From an uncultured Tateyamaria sp. (GTDB lineage Bacteria; Pseudomonadota; Alphaproteobacteria; Rhodobacterales; Rhodobacteraceae): a DNA stretch of 64,000 nucleotides. The DNA is taken from contig NZ_CANNDO010000001.1 of assembly GCF_947503385.1 (NCBI RefSeq), positions 868,001 to 932,000 of the forward strand, written 5' to 3'. A program made the position numbers and the translations under genes. Positions 36,248 through 45,453 of the stretch are shown one piece after another (positions within the stretch are counted from its first letter, which is position 1; each line of letters starts with the position of its first letter). The notes beneath the pieces are model-generated. The model did not search any database, had not been told where the DNA came from, and saw only the letters and a list, made by a program, of their open reading frames with translations.

Positions 36248-36631
36248 TCAGGCCGTTGCCATGGGTGCGGACGGCTTCATAAAGCATTTGATCAGCCCGA
36301 CGAGCGCGCGCACGGTGAACCAAAGCTGCGTTGCGATGGCGACCAGCAGGCCAATGGCAAAGAACGTAGGGATACCGCTTTCGGTGGCGACACCGGCGGC
36401 GTCGTACTGAAGCTCTATGGTCAGCGATACGGCCATCAAAACAAAGGCCGCCAGCCAGCCCATGCCGCAGCGCCAGAAGACCCGGATTTGTGTTTCATAT
36501 TCGGCGCGGGCGTCAGCGCCGGCCGTCCCTTTCCACATATAGGCAAAGACGATTGCGATGAACGGCGTGAGCACGGCCGCGATCCCGGCGAGGTAGAGTG
36601 CCCAGATGAGGGTTGGTTTGCTGTCAGTCAT
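36248..36631 (-). CDS. Small membrane protein, DUF4870-like
   Basis: 127 residues with three or four hydrophobic segments (IWALYLAGIAAVLTPFIAIVFAY, GWLAAFVLMAVSLTIEL, FFAIGLLVAIATQLWF). The arrangement and the basic C-terminus resemble DUF4870-type membrane proteins. Function unknown. It converges on tauC. Confidence 0.7.
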   Translation of the reverse strand: MTDSKPTLIWALYLAGIAAVLTPFIAIVFAYMWKGTAGADARAEYETQIRVFWRCGMGWLAAFVLMAVSLTIELQYDAAGVATESGIPTFFAIGLLVAIATQLWFTVRALVGLIKCFMKPSAPMATA

Positions 36632-36720
36632 GGTCTGTCCCGTTTTTCGTTTCTGCGGTCAGAGTGCTGTGCCATTGGGGCGGGAATTTGGCAGATTGTG
36701 GGGCATTTGGTGCGGTTCCG

Positions 36721-36902
36721 CGTCAGTCAACGACAGGCGCCGTCCCGATGCGATGACCGTTATCCGGAGTGTCGGGATGGTGGAGCATAGGAGGCCTGAC
36801 CGCCGTCTCAGGGTGCCTGCGATGCAGGTGCCCGTCAGTCGGCGCCTGACGCCGAAGCAGAGCGTGAACGGCAATCAACAGTGTGGGGATGGTGGAGCAT
36901 AG
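36721..36902. repeat. 112-bp tandem duplication containing the tRNA-Ala 3' end
   Basis: AGTGTCGGGATGGTGGAGCA and three more bases (36768-36790) recur at 36880-36902 with one mismatch in 23; CGTCAGTC at 36721 recurs at 36833. Both offsets are 112 bp. The later copy includes the 3' end and CCA of the intact tRNA-Ala. Between 36791 and 36832 the first unit has a CCTGC...GCAGG element like the tRNA anticodon stem, so it may be the remains of a second tRNA-Ala gene. Confidence 0.7.
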
Positions 36903-36965
36903 CGGGATCGAACCGCTGACCTCCTGCATGCCATGCAGGCGCTCTCCCAGCTGAGCTAATGCCCC
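36890..36965 (-). tRNA. tRNA-Ala (anticodon GGC)
   Basis: 76 bases on the - strand with encoded CCA. The acceptor stem GGGGCAT pairs with ATGCTCC (one G-U); the D arm has AGCTCAGCTGGGAGAGC, the T arm GGTTCGATCCC, and the anticodon stem CCTGC/GCAGG encloses the loop ATGGCAT, giving anticodon GGC. A duplicated 3' fragment lies 112 bp further downstream in the transcript direction. Confidence 0.96.
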
Positions 36966-37065
36966 ATCCTTGGTGGCCGTTGCCGACCGTGCGCGGTGAT
37001 TAGGCGCTTTGCCCAGCGGGATCAAGCGAAAACCGACCCCGCCGCGGCATGTTCAAAAGCCGAAT

Positions 37066-37398
37066 TCAGGAGTCGTCATCATCGGCTGCGACGTCGGCCA
37101 ATTCCTCGAGGGGAACTGTGTCCTCTTCTTCGTCGTCATCCAGCAGATCGTCGTCCAGTTCGACCTCGACGTCATCATCATCGTCGATCACCTGATCTTC
37201 GCCTTCGGCGGCGGTTGCCACCTTGGCTTTGGTGGTGGCGGCATCTGCGGCGTCGGCGGCAATCATGCGGGTCTTGGAGCTGTCCAGCTCGACGACATCA
37301 CCCGTGTAGGGGCTCACGATGGGCGAGCGGTTCATGTCGTAAAAGCGCTTGCCGGTGGTGGGGCAGCGGCGTTTTGTTCCCCATTCTTCCTTGGGCAT
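37066..37398 (-). CDS. TIGR02300 (FYDLN acid) family protein
   Basis: 110 residues. The N-terminus WGTKRRCPTTGKRFYDMNRS has the Cys and the FYDxN block of this family, and the second half is very acidic (runs of Asp and Glu). Confined to alphaproteobacteria as far as I know; role unknown. Divergent from the YgjP-like gene. Confidence 0.88.
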   Translation of the reverse strand: MPKEEWGTKRRCPTTGKRFYDMNRSPIVSPYTGDVVELDSSKTRMIAADAADAATTKAKVATAAEGEDQVIDDDDDVEVELDDDLLDDDEEEDTVPLEELADVAADDDDS

Positions 37399-37422
37399 GG
37401 ATCATCCTTTTGCGTCGGGTGG

Positions 37423-37440
37423 CGGGGCGAAACCGCCCCG
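37423..37440. other. Hairpin upstream of the TIGR02300 gene
   Basis: CGGGGCG and CGCCCCG form a 7-bp stem with an AAAC loop, 25 bases before the TIGR02300 start codon, followed by TTT on the + strand. No + strand gene ends here, so a leader structure or operator is as likely as a terminator. Confidence 0.35.
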
Positions 37441-37528
37441 TTTGGTCGCGGTGATATTGCGACGATTCTGGGCAAGTGCCATAAGCGAAAGGTGGAGTCA
37501 AAGGCTTAGGCAGCTGTTGGGAGATGGG

Positions 37529-38221
37529 ATGAGCAGCCACGTTCTTCAAGGCGATCCCGATATCCCCCTGATCCTGCGGCCATCAGCGCGCGCGCGGCGC
37601 ATCACGTTGCGCGTCAGTCAGGTGGATGGGCGGGTCACGGTGACGCTGCCGCGCCACGTGGCAGAGGCCGAAGCGCTGGCCTTTGCTGCGCAGAAAGAGC
37701 CTTGGATTCGCAAACATCTGGACGGGCGCGCGGCCACGGTCGCCATGGCACCGGGCGCGGTGCTGCCCGTTGCCGGGCAGACCGTGACGCTGGCGCCCGG
37801 CAAGGGACGGTCGGTGCGACTGGACGGCGATGTGCTCATGGTGCCGGGTGCGCCAGAGGCCATGGGACCGCGGGTGGCGGGCTACCTCAAGGCGCGGGCG
37901 CGGGACACGTTGGCAGCCGCCTCGGACCATTATGCCGCACGGGCGGGTCGCAGCTATTCCGGCTTGTCCTTGCGCGATACACGGTCCCGTTGGGGGTCGT
38001 GTTCGTCATCGGGGCGGCTGATGTATTCATGGCGGTTGATCCTCGCGCCGCCGCGCGTGCTGGACTATGTGGCGGCCCATGAGGTCGCGCATCTGGCGCA
38101 GATGAACCACAGTCCCCGGTTTTGGGCCGAGGTGGAGCGCATTCACGGCCCCTATGCCGAACCACGTCAATGGTTGCGGGCCAATGGCGCGCAATTGCAC
38201 CGCTACAGCTTTGGTGATTGA
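37529..38221 (+). CDS. YgjP-like (M48-related, DUF45) metalloprotease
   Basis: 230 residues from ATG at 37529, preceded by TTGGGAG. The C-terminal half has RDTRSRWGSCSSSGRL and the zinc site AAHEVAHLAQMNHSPRFW, in which the two His and the Glu of HExxH and a third His are in place. This is the layout of YgjP/SprT-like proteins, whose substrate is not established. Confidence 0.88.
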   Translation: MSSHVLQGDPDIPLILRPSARARRITLRVSQVDGRVTVTLPRHVAEAEALAFAAQKEPWIRKHLDGRAATVAMAPGAVLPVAGQTVTLAPGKGRSVRLDGDVLMVPGAPEAMGPRVAGYLKARARDTLAAASDHYAARAGRSYSGLSLRDTRSRWGSCSSSGRLMYSWRLILAPPRVLDYVAAHEVAHLAQMNHSPRFWAEVERIHGPYAEPRQWLRANGAQLHRYSFGD

Positions 38222-38252
38222 CGGCGTATCGGCGTTGTGATCACAAATTGGC

Positions 38253-38903
38253 ATGAGCACAGCCACACCCGCACGCGACACCGCCTCTGCCGCCCATGAC
38301 CGCGTCTATCGCCGTTTGCGCACGCGGATCATGCACGGCGACATCGCACCGGGTCAGGCGTTGACCCTGCGTGGCATCGGCAAGCAGTATGACGTGTCGA
38401 TGACCCCCGCGCGTGAAGCGGTGCGCCGGTTGGTAGCCGAAGGAGCGCTGACCCTGTCGCAGTCGGGCCGTGTGTCCACCCCCGAGCTGAGCAATGAGCG
38501 GATCGAGGAACTGGCCGCCCTGCGCGCGCTGATCGAGGTCGAACTGGCGACACGCGCCCTGCCACGCGCGCATCTGGCCCTGATCGAGCGGTTGCAGACC
38601 ATCAACACCGCCGTGGCCGAGGCGGTCGCCCACCGCGATGCCGTCAGCTACATCCGCACGAACCTCGAATTTCACCGCACGCTGTATCTGCGCGCGCAGG
38701 CCCCTGCGATGCTGGCCATGACTGAAACGGTGTGGTTGCAGATGGGGCCGACAATGCGCGCGCTTTACGGACGGTTGCGGCGGACTGAACCGCCGCAATA
38801 CCACCGCTTGATCATTGCCGCGCTGCGGGCAGGGGACGAGCCCGGGTTGCGCATCGCGGTGCGGTCGGATGTCACTCAAGGGCTGCGGATGCTGGCGAGC
38901 TGA
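38253..38903 (+). CDS. GntR-family regulator, FadR/FCD subfamily
   Basis: 216 residues. A winged helix-turn-helix (about residues 14-80; LRGIGKQYDVSMTPAREAVRRL) is followed by an all-helical FCD-like ligand-binding domain with RALIEVELATRAL and the metal/ligand His in NLEFHRTLYL. No adjacent catabolic gene shows its target. Confidence 0.88.
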   Translation: MSTATPARDTASAAHDRVYRRLRTRIMHGDIAPGQALTLRGIGKQYDVSMTPAREAVRRLVAEGALTLSQSGRVSTPELSNERIEELAALRALIEVELATRALPRAHLALIERLQTINTAVAEAVAHRDAVSYIRTNLEFHRTLYLRAQAPAMLAMTETVWLQMGPTMRALYGRLRRTEPPQYHRLIIAALRAGDEPGLRIAVRSDVTQGLRMLAS

Positions 38904-38965
38904 CTTCAACGATTTGCTAAGGTCCTTCGCGCTATGGTCGCAACGCGCCACTGGGGTTCCTCGCA

Positions 38966-40057
38966 ATGCTGCCGGACTTTTCGATCTACAACGCGATTGC
39001 ATCGCCTGTCTTTGTCCTGACCGAGGATGAAAATGGCGACGTGGTGTACGTGTTTATGAACGCAGCCGGGTGCCGGCGGCGACTGTGTGCGCCCAGCGAT
39101 GTCATTGGGAAAAAGGCGACTGATCTGTTTCCTGGCCGCGCGGCGCTTACCGCTTATGAGCGCCAATGCGCAGCTTGGCGGGCCGAAATCGAGATGTCTT
39201 ATGAAATCCCCTATGCGGTTGGCGATGAGGATATCTGGTTCCTGACCCGGCTTGTCCCGCAGCGCGATGTGAATGGCACAGTGACCCACATGGTTGGTCT
39301 GACGCAGGACATCACCATGGAAAAACGTCTCGAACAGGCGCACGCGATGACAAGTGCGCTGGTGGACGAGATGGAGGATTTTGTCCGCTTCGCAGCCCAT
39401 GACCTGCGCAGCCCCATCGCCAATGTCAAAATGTTGACCGACATGTTGCGCGACGGTTTTGTTGATATGGGCGACGGCAAATACGAACTGATTCAGATGA
39501 TTGAGGATATCGCCGAAGGTGCGCTGGACCTGATCACTGATGTGCTGACACAATCAGCGGCGGTGCGCGCCGACACCAAGGTCACGCAATTCACGTTCCG
39601 CAATATGTGTGAAAACATCCTCGCCACACTGGACCCGGCGCGTCAGCATCGGGTGACACTTCCCGATGTAACGGTTGAGGGGGATTATACTGCGATACAG
39701 ATCATTGTGCGGAATCTGGTGGACAACGCGCTGAAACATGCGGGCCTGGACGAGATTTCGCTGCAAATCGATGTTTCAGATCAGGGCGACGGACAGATTG
39801 CGATATCGGTCTTGGACAATGGCAAAGGGTTCGATGACCCGTCGCTCGCCTTTCTACAGGATGAAGACTCTTCGGCACAAAGCGGGTTCGGCCTCTTGGG
39901 CCTCCGGCGGCTGGTTCGCGCCCGCGGCGGTCAGATCAGCGTCGAACATGGGGTTAACGGCACGGGCGCGCGGGTTAACGTGGAAATGCCCGGCCAACTT
40001 GTGCAAATGGCTGTCGAAGAAACGGCGACGTTGGCGCTTGGCCAGCGCTACGTCTAG
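38966..40057 (+). CDS. Cytosolic PAS-domain sensor histidine kinase
   Basis: 363 residues, no membrane span. A PAS domain (about 5-118, ending HMVGLTQDITMEKR) leads to a HisKA-like helix with the phospho-acceptor His at residue 145 in FAAHDLRSP. The ATPase domain has the N box RNLVDNALKHA, the G1 box SVLDNGKGFDD and the G2 box SGFGLLGLRRLV. No response regulator is next to it, so it is an orphan kinase. The sensed signal is unknown. Confidence 0.88.
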   Translation: MLPDFSIYNAIASPVFVLTEDENGDVVYVFMNAAGCRRRLCAPSDVIGKKATDLFPGRAALTAYERQCAAWRAEIEMSYEIPYAVGDEDIWFLTRLVPQRDVNGTVTHMVGLTQDITMEKRLEQAHAMTSALVDEMEDFVRFAAHDLRSPIANVKMLTDMLRDGFVDMGDGKYELIQMIEDIAEGALDLITDVLTQSAAVRADTKVTQFTFRNMCENILATLDPARQHRVTLPDVTVEGDYTAIQIIVRNLVDNALKHAGLDEISLQIDVSDQGDGQIAISVLDNGKGFDDPSLAFLQDEDSSAQSGFGLLGLRRLVRARGGQISVEHGVNGTGARVNVEMPGQLVQMAVEETATLALGQRYV

Positions 40058-40066
40058 CGGCGCGCG

Positions 40067-41029
40067 TCAGGCGGCGAGGCCAGTCTGACCCAACGACAGG
40101 AACTTTTTCCGCCGGTCCGCGACAAGCGCTGCGCCGGATTGGCCCGACAATTCGTCCAGCATCGCGCCGATTGCGTTGCCGACCGATGCCAGCGTGGCCG
40201 CGCGGTGCCGGTGAGCGCCGCCCATGCCTTCGGTGATGATCCGGTCGATTACCCCCAACTGCTTGAGGTCCTGCGCGGTCAGGCGCAGCGCTTCGGCGGC
40301 TTCGCGCATCTTTTCGGCGTCTTTCCACAGGATTGAGGCGCAGCCCTCGGGGCTGATGACCGAATAGACAGAATGCTCCAGCATCGCGACGCGATTGGCC
40401 GTTGCAAAGGCGACGGCGCCACCTGACCCACCCTCACCAATCACGACGGAGATCAACGGCACACCGATTTGCAGGCACTTTTCGGTGGAGCGCGCGATGG
40501 CCTCGGACTGGCCGCGTTCTTCGGCACCTTTGCCGGGATATGCACCGGGCGTGTCCACGAGGGTGATGACGGGCAAGCCAAACCGGTCCGCCATATCCAT
40601 CAGACGGATCGCCTTGCGGTACCCCTCGGGGCGGGCCATGCCAAAATTCCGTTCGATCCGCGATTTGGTGTCGTTGCCCTTTTCGTGGCCCAGCACCATG
40701 ACCGGCTGATCGTTAAACCGCGCAAGTCCACCCATGACCGCGTGGTCGTCGGCAAAGTTCCGATCTCCCGCCAGCGGGGTGTAGTCCGTGAACAATTCGT
40801 TGATGTAGTCCACGCAATGTGGCCGGTCGGGATGGCGGGCCACTTGGCATTTCCGCCACGGTGTGAGATCGGCGTAGAGTTCTTCCAGCAAGGTTGCCGC
40901 CTTGGCGTCCAGCCCGGCGGCCTCGTCCGAAACATCCATGTCCTCGTTCTGGCGCGCAAGTGCCCGCAGTTCTTCGGCCTTGCCTTCGATTTCCGCCAGC
41001 GGTTTTTCAAACTCGAGATATTGCGTCAC
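40067..41029 (-). CDS. accA: Acetyl-CoA carboxylase carboxyltransferase subunit alpha
   Basis: 320 residues, standard length. [20 protein letters not shown] opens the protein, and [44 protein letters not shown] and [17 protein letters not shown] form the carboxyltransferase core. With AccD it transfers CO2 from biotin to acetyl-CoA to start fatty acid synthesis. It stands alone, as usual in these bacteria. Confidence 0.97.
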   Translation of the reverse strand: MTQYLEFEKPLAEIEGKAEELRALARQNEDMDVSDEAAGLDAKAATLLEELYADLTPWRKCQVARHPDRPHCVDYINELFTDYTPLAGDRNFADDHAVMGGLARFNDQPVMVLGHEKGNDTKSRIERNFGMARPEGYRKAIRLMDMADRFGLPVITLVDTPGAYPGKGAEERGQSEAIARSTEKCLQIGVPLISVVIGEGGSGGAVAFATANRVAMLEHSVYSVISPEGCASILWKDAEKMREAAEALRLTAQDLKQLGVIDRIITEGMGGAHRHRAATLASVGNAIGAMLDELSGQSGAALVADRRKKFLSLGQTGLAA

Positions 41030-41145
41030 GCCTGCGCCCCGTCTTTGGTTTCATGCTATATGGCCGGGGCGGGCTTCAGATGCAACTCAGCAAGATTTGT
41101 CGCGCGGGCGTATGGCATGGATCGTGCAGGCAATCGGACGGAGCA

Positions 41146-42003
41146 ATGACGGCACGATACGAAGACAGAATACGCCGGGTGTTGCGGTATATTCACGACA
41201 ACCCGGCGGGGGATCTTTCGCTGGACACCCTTTCGGATGTCGCCGCCCTGTCGCGGTTCCACTGGCATCGCATCTTTCACGCCATGACGGGTGAAACCTG
41301 CGCCGACGCGGTTCGCCGTGTGCGCGCGCATCGTGCGTCGTTCTGGCTGGCACAAACGGATGCGTCACTGGACCGGATCGCGCGACAGGTCGGCTATAGC
41401 AACACGCAAAGTTTTGAACGGGTGTTCCGGGACGTGTTTGGCATGACCCCGGTGTCGTTTCGCAATCACGGCGTTCCGAACCGTGCGCCTCTTATTCTCA
41501 GAACAGGAGACGACGAGATGTATGATGTAAAGGTGATGGATGCGCCCGCGCGCCGTTTGGCAGGGCTGGAACATATCGGCCCCTACGAAGAGGTCGGGCG
41601 CGCGTTCGAGCAGGTGACGGCGGTTTTTGCGACGCACAACCTCTGGCCGCAGGCGCGCGGCATGGTGGCAGTTGGGTATGACGATCCAAACAGTGTTGAG
41701 CCGGAGGCGTTGCGCAGCTTTGCGGGCATTGAGGTGGGCGCAGAATTTGTGATGCGCTCTGATCTGGGCGAGGCCCGCGTCCCGGCCGGGCCACATGCTG
41801 TGCTGCGGGTGACAGGTCCTTATGCACAGCTGAGCGCCGCTTACGACCACCTCTTTGGCCAGTGGTTGCCACGATCTGCCCGCGAGCCGGCGGATGCGCC
41901 AGCATACGAGGTGTACATCAACTCACCGCAGGATACTGCGCCAGCGGATTTGATCACCGATATCCACGTGCCGCTGAAGGGTTTGGCTCAGAGCACGGGA
42001 TAA
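41146..42003 (+). CDS. AraC-family regulator with GyrI-like effector domain
   Basis: 285 residues. Residues about 6-105 hold the two AraC helix-turn-helix motifs (LDTLSDVAALSRFHWHRIF and IARQVGYSNTQSFERVFRD). Residues about 125-280 are a GyrI-like/SOUL-type small-molecule binding domain (DVKVMDAPARRLAGLEHIGPY). Rob and SoxS-related multidrug regulators share this fusion. Its target genes are unknown. The end overlaps the LysE gene by 16 bases. Confidence 0.88.
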   Translation: MTARYEDRIRRVLRYIHDNPAGDLSLDTLSDVAALSRFHWHRIFHAMTGETCADAVRRVRAHRASFWLAQTDASLDRIARQVGYSNTQSFERVFRDVFGMTPVSFRNHGVPNRAPLILRTGDDEMYDVKVMDAPARRLAGLEHIGPYEEVGRAFEQVTAVFATHNLWPQARGMVAVGYDDPNSVEPEALRSFAGIEVGAEFVMRSDLGEARVPAGPHAVLRVTGPYAQLSAAYDHLFGQWLPRSAREPADAPAYEVYINSPQDTAPADLITDIHVPLKGLAQSTG

Positions 42004-42575
42004 AGTGACGCGACCAGCAGGGCTGCCATGGTCCAGTTGAACGCGCGCAAGCGGGCGCGGCTGGTCAGCAGTCGCGCCATGCCTTGCCCCAGCAAGGTCC
42101 AAGAAGACACGGATGGCAGGTTGATCGCGCCAAAGATCAGTGCAACCAGCGCAATGGCCCATAGCCCGGTGCCGGGGCTGTAGACTGTGACGGCGGTCAG
42201 CGCCATGGTCCACGCCTTTGGGTTGACCCATTGAAAGGCCGCTGCTTGGAGGAATGTCATGGGACGACCCGTGGCCGCCTGTGCAGTGGCGGGGGCGGCT
42301 GTCGCAATTTTCCACGCAAGATAGAGGAGGTACGCCACGGACGCGGTTTTCAGCAGTGTGTGGCTGGCTGGATACGCGACAAAAATCTGCGCCAGACCGG
42401 CACCGACAAGCATCACCATGAGGACAAAGCCGCATCCGATGCCCAGCATGTGTGGAATTGAGCGGCGAAAGCCGAAATTTGCGCCCGATGCCATAAGCAT
42501 CAGGTTGTTCGGTCCCGGAGTGATGGAGCTGACAAAGGCGAAGGTGGCCAGCGCGGCGAGGATGTCCGTGTTCAT
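41988..42575 (-). CDS. LysE/RhtB-family amino acid exporter
   Basis: 195 residues with about six membrane segments and the family opening FAFVSSITPGPNNLMLMASG; QWVNPKAWTMAL is the second signature. Divergent from an AsnC/Lrp-type regulator 72 bp away, the usual pairing for amino acid exporters. Substrate unknown. Confidence 0.9.
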   Translation of the reverse strand: MNTDILAALATFAFVSSITPGPNNLMLMASGANFGFRRSIPHMLGIGCGFVLMVMLVGAGLAQIFVAYPASHTLLKTASVAYLLYLAWKIATAAPATAQAATGRPMTFLQAAAFQWVNPKAWTMALTAVTVYSPGTGLWAIALVALIFGAINLPSVSSWTLLGQGMARLLTSRARLRAFNWTMAALLVASLYPVL

Positions 42576-42647
42576 TGCGCCAATATGTGCGCGAAACGGG
42601 TGGGGATGATTGCAAAATGGTGCGCTATCACAGTATTTTTGCAACAG

Positions 42648-43100
42648 ATGGCGAAGTTGGACCAGATAAACGAGCGGATATTGCAAGAATTGTCGCGCGA
42701 CGCGCGGCTGAGCAATACAGCGCTGGCGGAACGGGTGGGGTTGTCGCCCTCGGCCTGTTTACGTCGGGTGCAAGACCTTGAACGATCCGGCGTCATCGTT
42801 GGATATCGTGCAGTGCTGGACCGGACAAAACTGGGCACCGGCTTTGTTGCTTACATCGGCGTTGGACTGAACGATCATTCCAAGTCGAGCCAAGAGGCGT
42901 TCGAGCGCGCGATGTTGCGTGCCGCGGAGGTCCGCGAATGTCACAACATCACGGGCCCGATTGAATATCTCTTGCGTGTCGAATGCGCCGATCTGCCCAG
43001 CTACAAACGATTTCATACCGATCTGCTGGGTGCGTTGCCGCAGGTGAATGCGATCACCACCTATGTGGTGATCGGTGCGCCAAAGGACGAACGCGCCTAG
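42648..43100 (+). CDS. Lrp/AsnC-family regulator
   Basis: 150 residues. Helix-turn-helix (LDQINERILQELSRDARLSN, then ALAERVGLSPSACLRRVQDL) followed by a RAM/AsnC ligand domain (VAYIGVGLNDHSKS ... GPIEYLLRVECADLPSYKRF). Head-to-head with the LysE-type exporter, which it probably controls in response to an amino acid. ATG at 42648 gives the family N-terminus; ATG 42606 would add 14 residues. Confidence 0.9.
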   Translation: MAKLDQINERILQELSRDARLSNTALAERVGLSPSACLRRVQDLERSGVIVGYRAVLDRTKLGTGFVAYIGVGLNDHSKSSQEAFERAMLRAAEVRECHNITGPIEYLLRVECADLPSYKRFHTDLLGALPQVNAITTYVVIGAPKDERA

Positions 43101-44290
43101 GCCGACCGGCGCAGGCCAGCATCAGCCAGATCAAACAGTCGCCCCATCGTCGCCCGCGACAGGCCCGCAGGCAGTGGCGGTTCGTTATTGGGCGTATGGG
43201 TCCAATTGCCGGCGCTTTGGTCCCGGCGCGCCACGCGCCGTTTCGACGCAGAACGCTCCACGTCCTCAGCTGTGGTTGCAGGTTGCCCCGGTTGCCGCAA
43301 ACGGAAGTTTTCGACAAGAACGGACAGCGGGACTTCGACGTTGCCGTCCAGCAAGAACGGCGTATCCGCGACGAGGCGGCGCAACGTGCTGCGCATGGGG
43401 CGCAAATCCAGCATTTCGGCTTCGGTTACGGGGACCAGAAGGCGCCGCGCCGCGTCGATGCCAAGGGGACGATTGTCCTGCAACAGTCCGGCGACGCGCA
43501 CGCGCAATGCGCCAAGGGTCTGGTCCACCGCGGCGCTGCCCCATGTCTGTTTCAGCCAGCGCGTGTTCTTGAGCGTGACCGCAATGACACCTGCGATGCC
43601 ATCGTCGTGGCCCGACGCGTTGAAATGCGACACCTCATGTGCAAATCCGTCCAGAGCGAGCAGACGGGTGGCCGGATCAAGTTTGGCCGAAGCGGCGAGC
43701 CGGGCGTGGGTTTCGTCGCGAACTTGCTCGCGCAGCAGCAGCAGCCCGATGATCGGCACACTGATCAGGTTAAGGACAAGGATCGTCGGCGCGGCTGCCT
43801 GAAAGTACCAGACCAAAATGGCATGTGGCGCCAGAAAGGCCGACAACATGTGCAGGTTGACCGCGACCGCCAGCACCGCAAGTCGGATCCAAACCTGTGA
43901 GATCAGTGTTGCTGCAAACCGCGACCATGCATAGCCCACTGCGCCCGCAATCAGCATTCCAACAACGCCCGGCAGCACGCCAACGCCGCCCAGACCGATG
44001 CGCACGGCGACAGCGATGCACAGACACATCATCAAGCCGCGCAATCCCAGAAACGCACCGGCAAGCACGATGGGCACGTTGCGCATATCCACAATCACAC
44101 CCTCAGCCGGGCTGACCGGCATCGACATTTGCAAGCTGACCACGAGGCCGAACAACAGCCCCTGCAACAAGGGCCCAAAACGCCCGCCCTTGAACGCCGG
44201 TCCCGCAGCGCTGAAGCCGATCACAAGCAGACCAAGCACGGCAATCGAGCTTACAAAATCGACCAGTTGCGCAATACCAATGAAACTCAT
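43097..44290 (-). CDS. Membrane protein: 5TM-LytS-like sensor domain with decayed GGDEF-like region
   Basis: 397 residues; ATG at 44290 follows GGAGAG. Residues about 1-200 have six or seven membrane spans and read like the 5TMR-LYT sensor (PAFKGGRFGPLLQGLLFGLV, SPAEGVIVDMRNVPIVLAGAFLG). Residues about 215-320 start like a GGDEF domain (KLDPATRLLALDGFAHEV) but have no GG(D/E)EF active-site loop, so cyclic-di-GMP synthesis is not expected. The last 75 residues are low-complexity. The 3' end overlaps the AsnC gene by 4 bases. Confidence 0.7.
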   Translation of the reverse strand: MSFIGIAQLVDFVSSIAVLGLLVIGFSAAGPAFKGGRFGPLLQGLLFGLVVSLQMSMPVSPAEGVIVDMRNVPIVLAGAFLGLRGLMMCLCIAVAVRIGLGGVGVLPGVVGMLIAGAVGYAWSRFAATLISQVWIRLAVLAVAVNLHMLSAFLAPHAILVWYFQAAAPTILVLNLISVPIIGLLLLREQVRDETHARLAASAKLDPATRLLALDGFAHEVSHFNASGHDDGIAGVIAVTLKNTRWLKQTWGSAAVDQTLGALRVRVAGLLQDNRPLGIDAARRLLVPVTEAEMLDLRPMRSTLRRLVADTPFLLDGNVEVPLSVLVENFRLRQPGQPATTAEDVERSASKRRVARRDQSAGNWTHTPNNEPPLPAGLSRATMGRLFDLADAGLRRSA

Positions 44291-44390
44291 GAAACTCTCC
44301 AGACAACCCCGCGCCCAGAAAAAGCTCAAAATGTGAACATAGCTTAAAACCAACCGGCGTGTCGGACGCCGAAGTCATTCAAAATTGAGT

Positions 44391-44858
44391 CTACTGCACC
44401 GCCATATCTGCAATCGCGGCAAAGATCGCATCCAACTCGCCCGCGATCCGGGCGAGGTCCGGCCCGGCCTCATCCTTGTAGGGGGCAAACACGGTCGACG
44501 GTGTCTTGTAGCTAAGCGTCGCGGTGCCGTCCGTGTTTTCGGTGACGTATATGCGGATGGGGGCTTCGATCATCGCGGCTGTGGACAGGCCCAGCACCTC
44601 GACCGCGTAGAGGTTGTTGAACAGCCCGATCACCCGGTTGCCGGGGATGGTGACACCACGGTTTCTGGCAGCACCCGTGGGTCCGGCTTGGGTGACGACG
44701 CCCATCTTGTTGGCTTTGGCGGCAGATTTCACTGCGTCGATAAGCTGGTCATAGGTTTTTGATGTTTGTGTCACGGACCAACCTGCGCGCGGCGTCATTT
44801 CGGCGGCGGCGGGCAGGGTCAGGCAGATAAGGGCGAGGGCGGCAAAGAGGCTGCGCAT
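44391..44858 (-). CDS. DUF302 domain-containing periplasmic protein
   Basis: 155 residues. A signal peptide (MRSLFAALALICLTLPAAAE) is followed by a DUF302 fold: YDQLIDAVKSAAKANKMGVV, VIGLFNNLYAVEVLGLSTAAM and APIRIYVTENTDGTATLSY. The function of DUF302 proteins is not established. Stands alone. Confidence 0.85.
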   Translation of the reverse strand: MRSLFAALALICLTLPAAAEMTPRAGWSVTQTSKTYDQLIDAVKSAAKANKMGVVTQAGPTGAARNRGVTIPGNRVIGLFNNLYAVEVLGLSTAAMIEAPIRIYVTENTDGTATLSYKTPSTVFAPYKDEAGPDLARIAGELDAIFAAIADMAVQ

Positions 44859-44979
44859 GGGGTCGTCTCCGGCGATTGACTGGTGTCACGTAATCACAGC
44901 AGGCACGAAATTGCCCAATCACGGTTTAGTGCGCCTAGAGGGCGTGACGCGTGGGGGGCGTCCGGGGTAGGCGCAGGTT

Positions 44980-45453
44980 ATGAGATACCTTGTCGTGATC
45001 CTGATTGCCCTGCTCGCCGCCTGCTCGGGTGGTGAACCAGAGCGTGCGGCAGCCCCTGTGGTGCCGCTTTACCCAAACGAGACGCAGGAGTTGCGTGGGC
45101 TGATCGAGGCAGCGGCTGCCGAGAACGATGTGCCAGTGGCGCTGATTCAGCGGGTCGTGATCCGGGAAAGCACACACCGTCCCGCCGCGCGCAACGGGCC
45201 GTATTACGGGTTGATGCAAATCCTGCCCGCAACCGCGCGGTCGATGGGGTTTCGAGGGCAGCCCAGCGACCTGCTCGATGCAGAGACCAACCTGAAATAC
45301 GCGGTGCGATATCTGCGCGGGGCGTGGCTGGTTTCTGACGGGGACATGGACACGGCGGTGATGTGGTACGCGCGCGGCTACTATTACGAGGCCAAGCGGC
45401 GGGGTCTGGTCGCAGAGACGGGCGTGGACGGGCGCAAGGTCTGGCCGGACTAG
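44980..45453 (+). CDS. Small SLT-domain lytic transglycosylase lipoprotein
   Basis: 157 residues. The signal peptide ends LLAAC with Cys15 as the lipid site. A compact SLT domain has VVIRESTHRPAARNGPYYG with the catalytic Glu, LMQILPATARSMGF and the C-terminal WYARGYYYEAKRRG. It would cut peptidoglycan at the outer membrane. Ends in a 4-base convergent overlap with the next gene. Confidence 0.9.
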   Translation: MRYLVVILIALLAACSGGEPERAAAPVVPLYPNETQELRGLIEAAAAENDVPVALIQRVVIRESTHRPAARNGPYYGLMQILPATARSMGFRGQPSDLLDAETNLKYAVRYLRGAWLVSDGDMDTAVMWYARGYYYEAKRRGLVAETGVDGRKVWPD

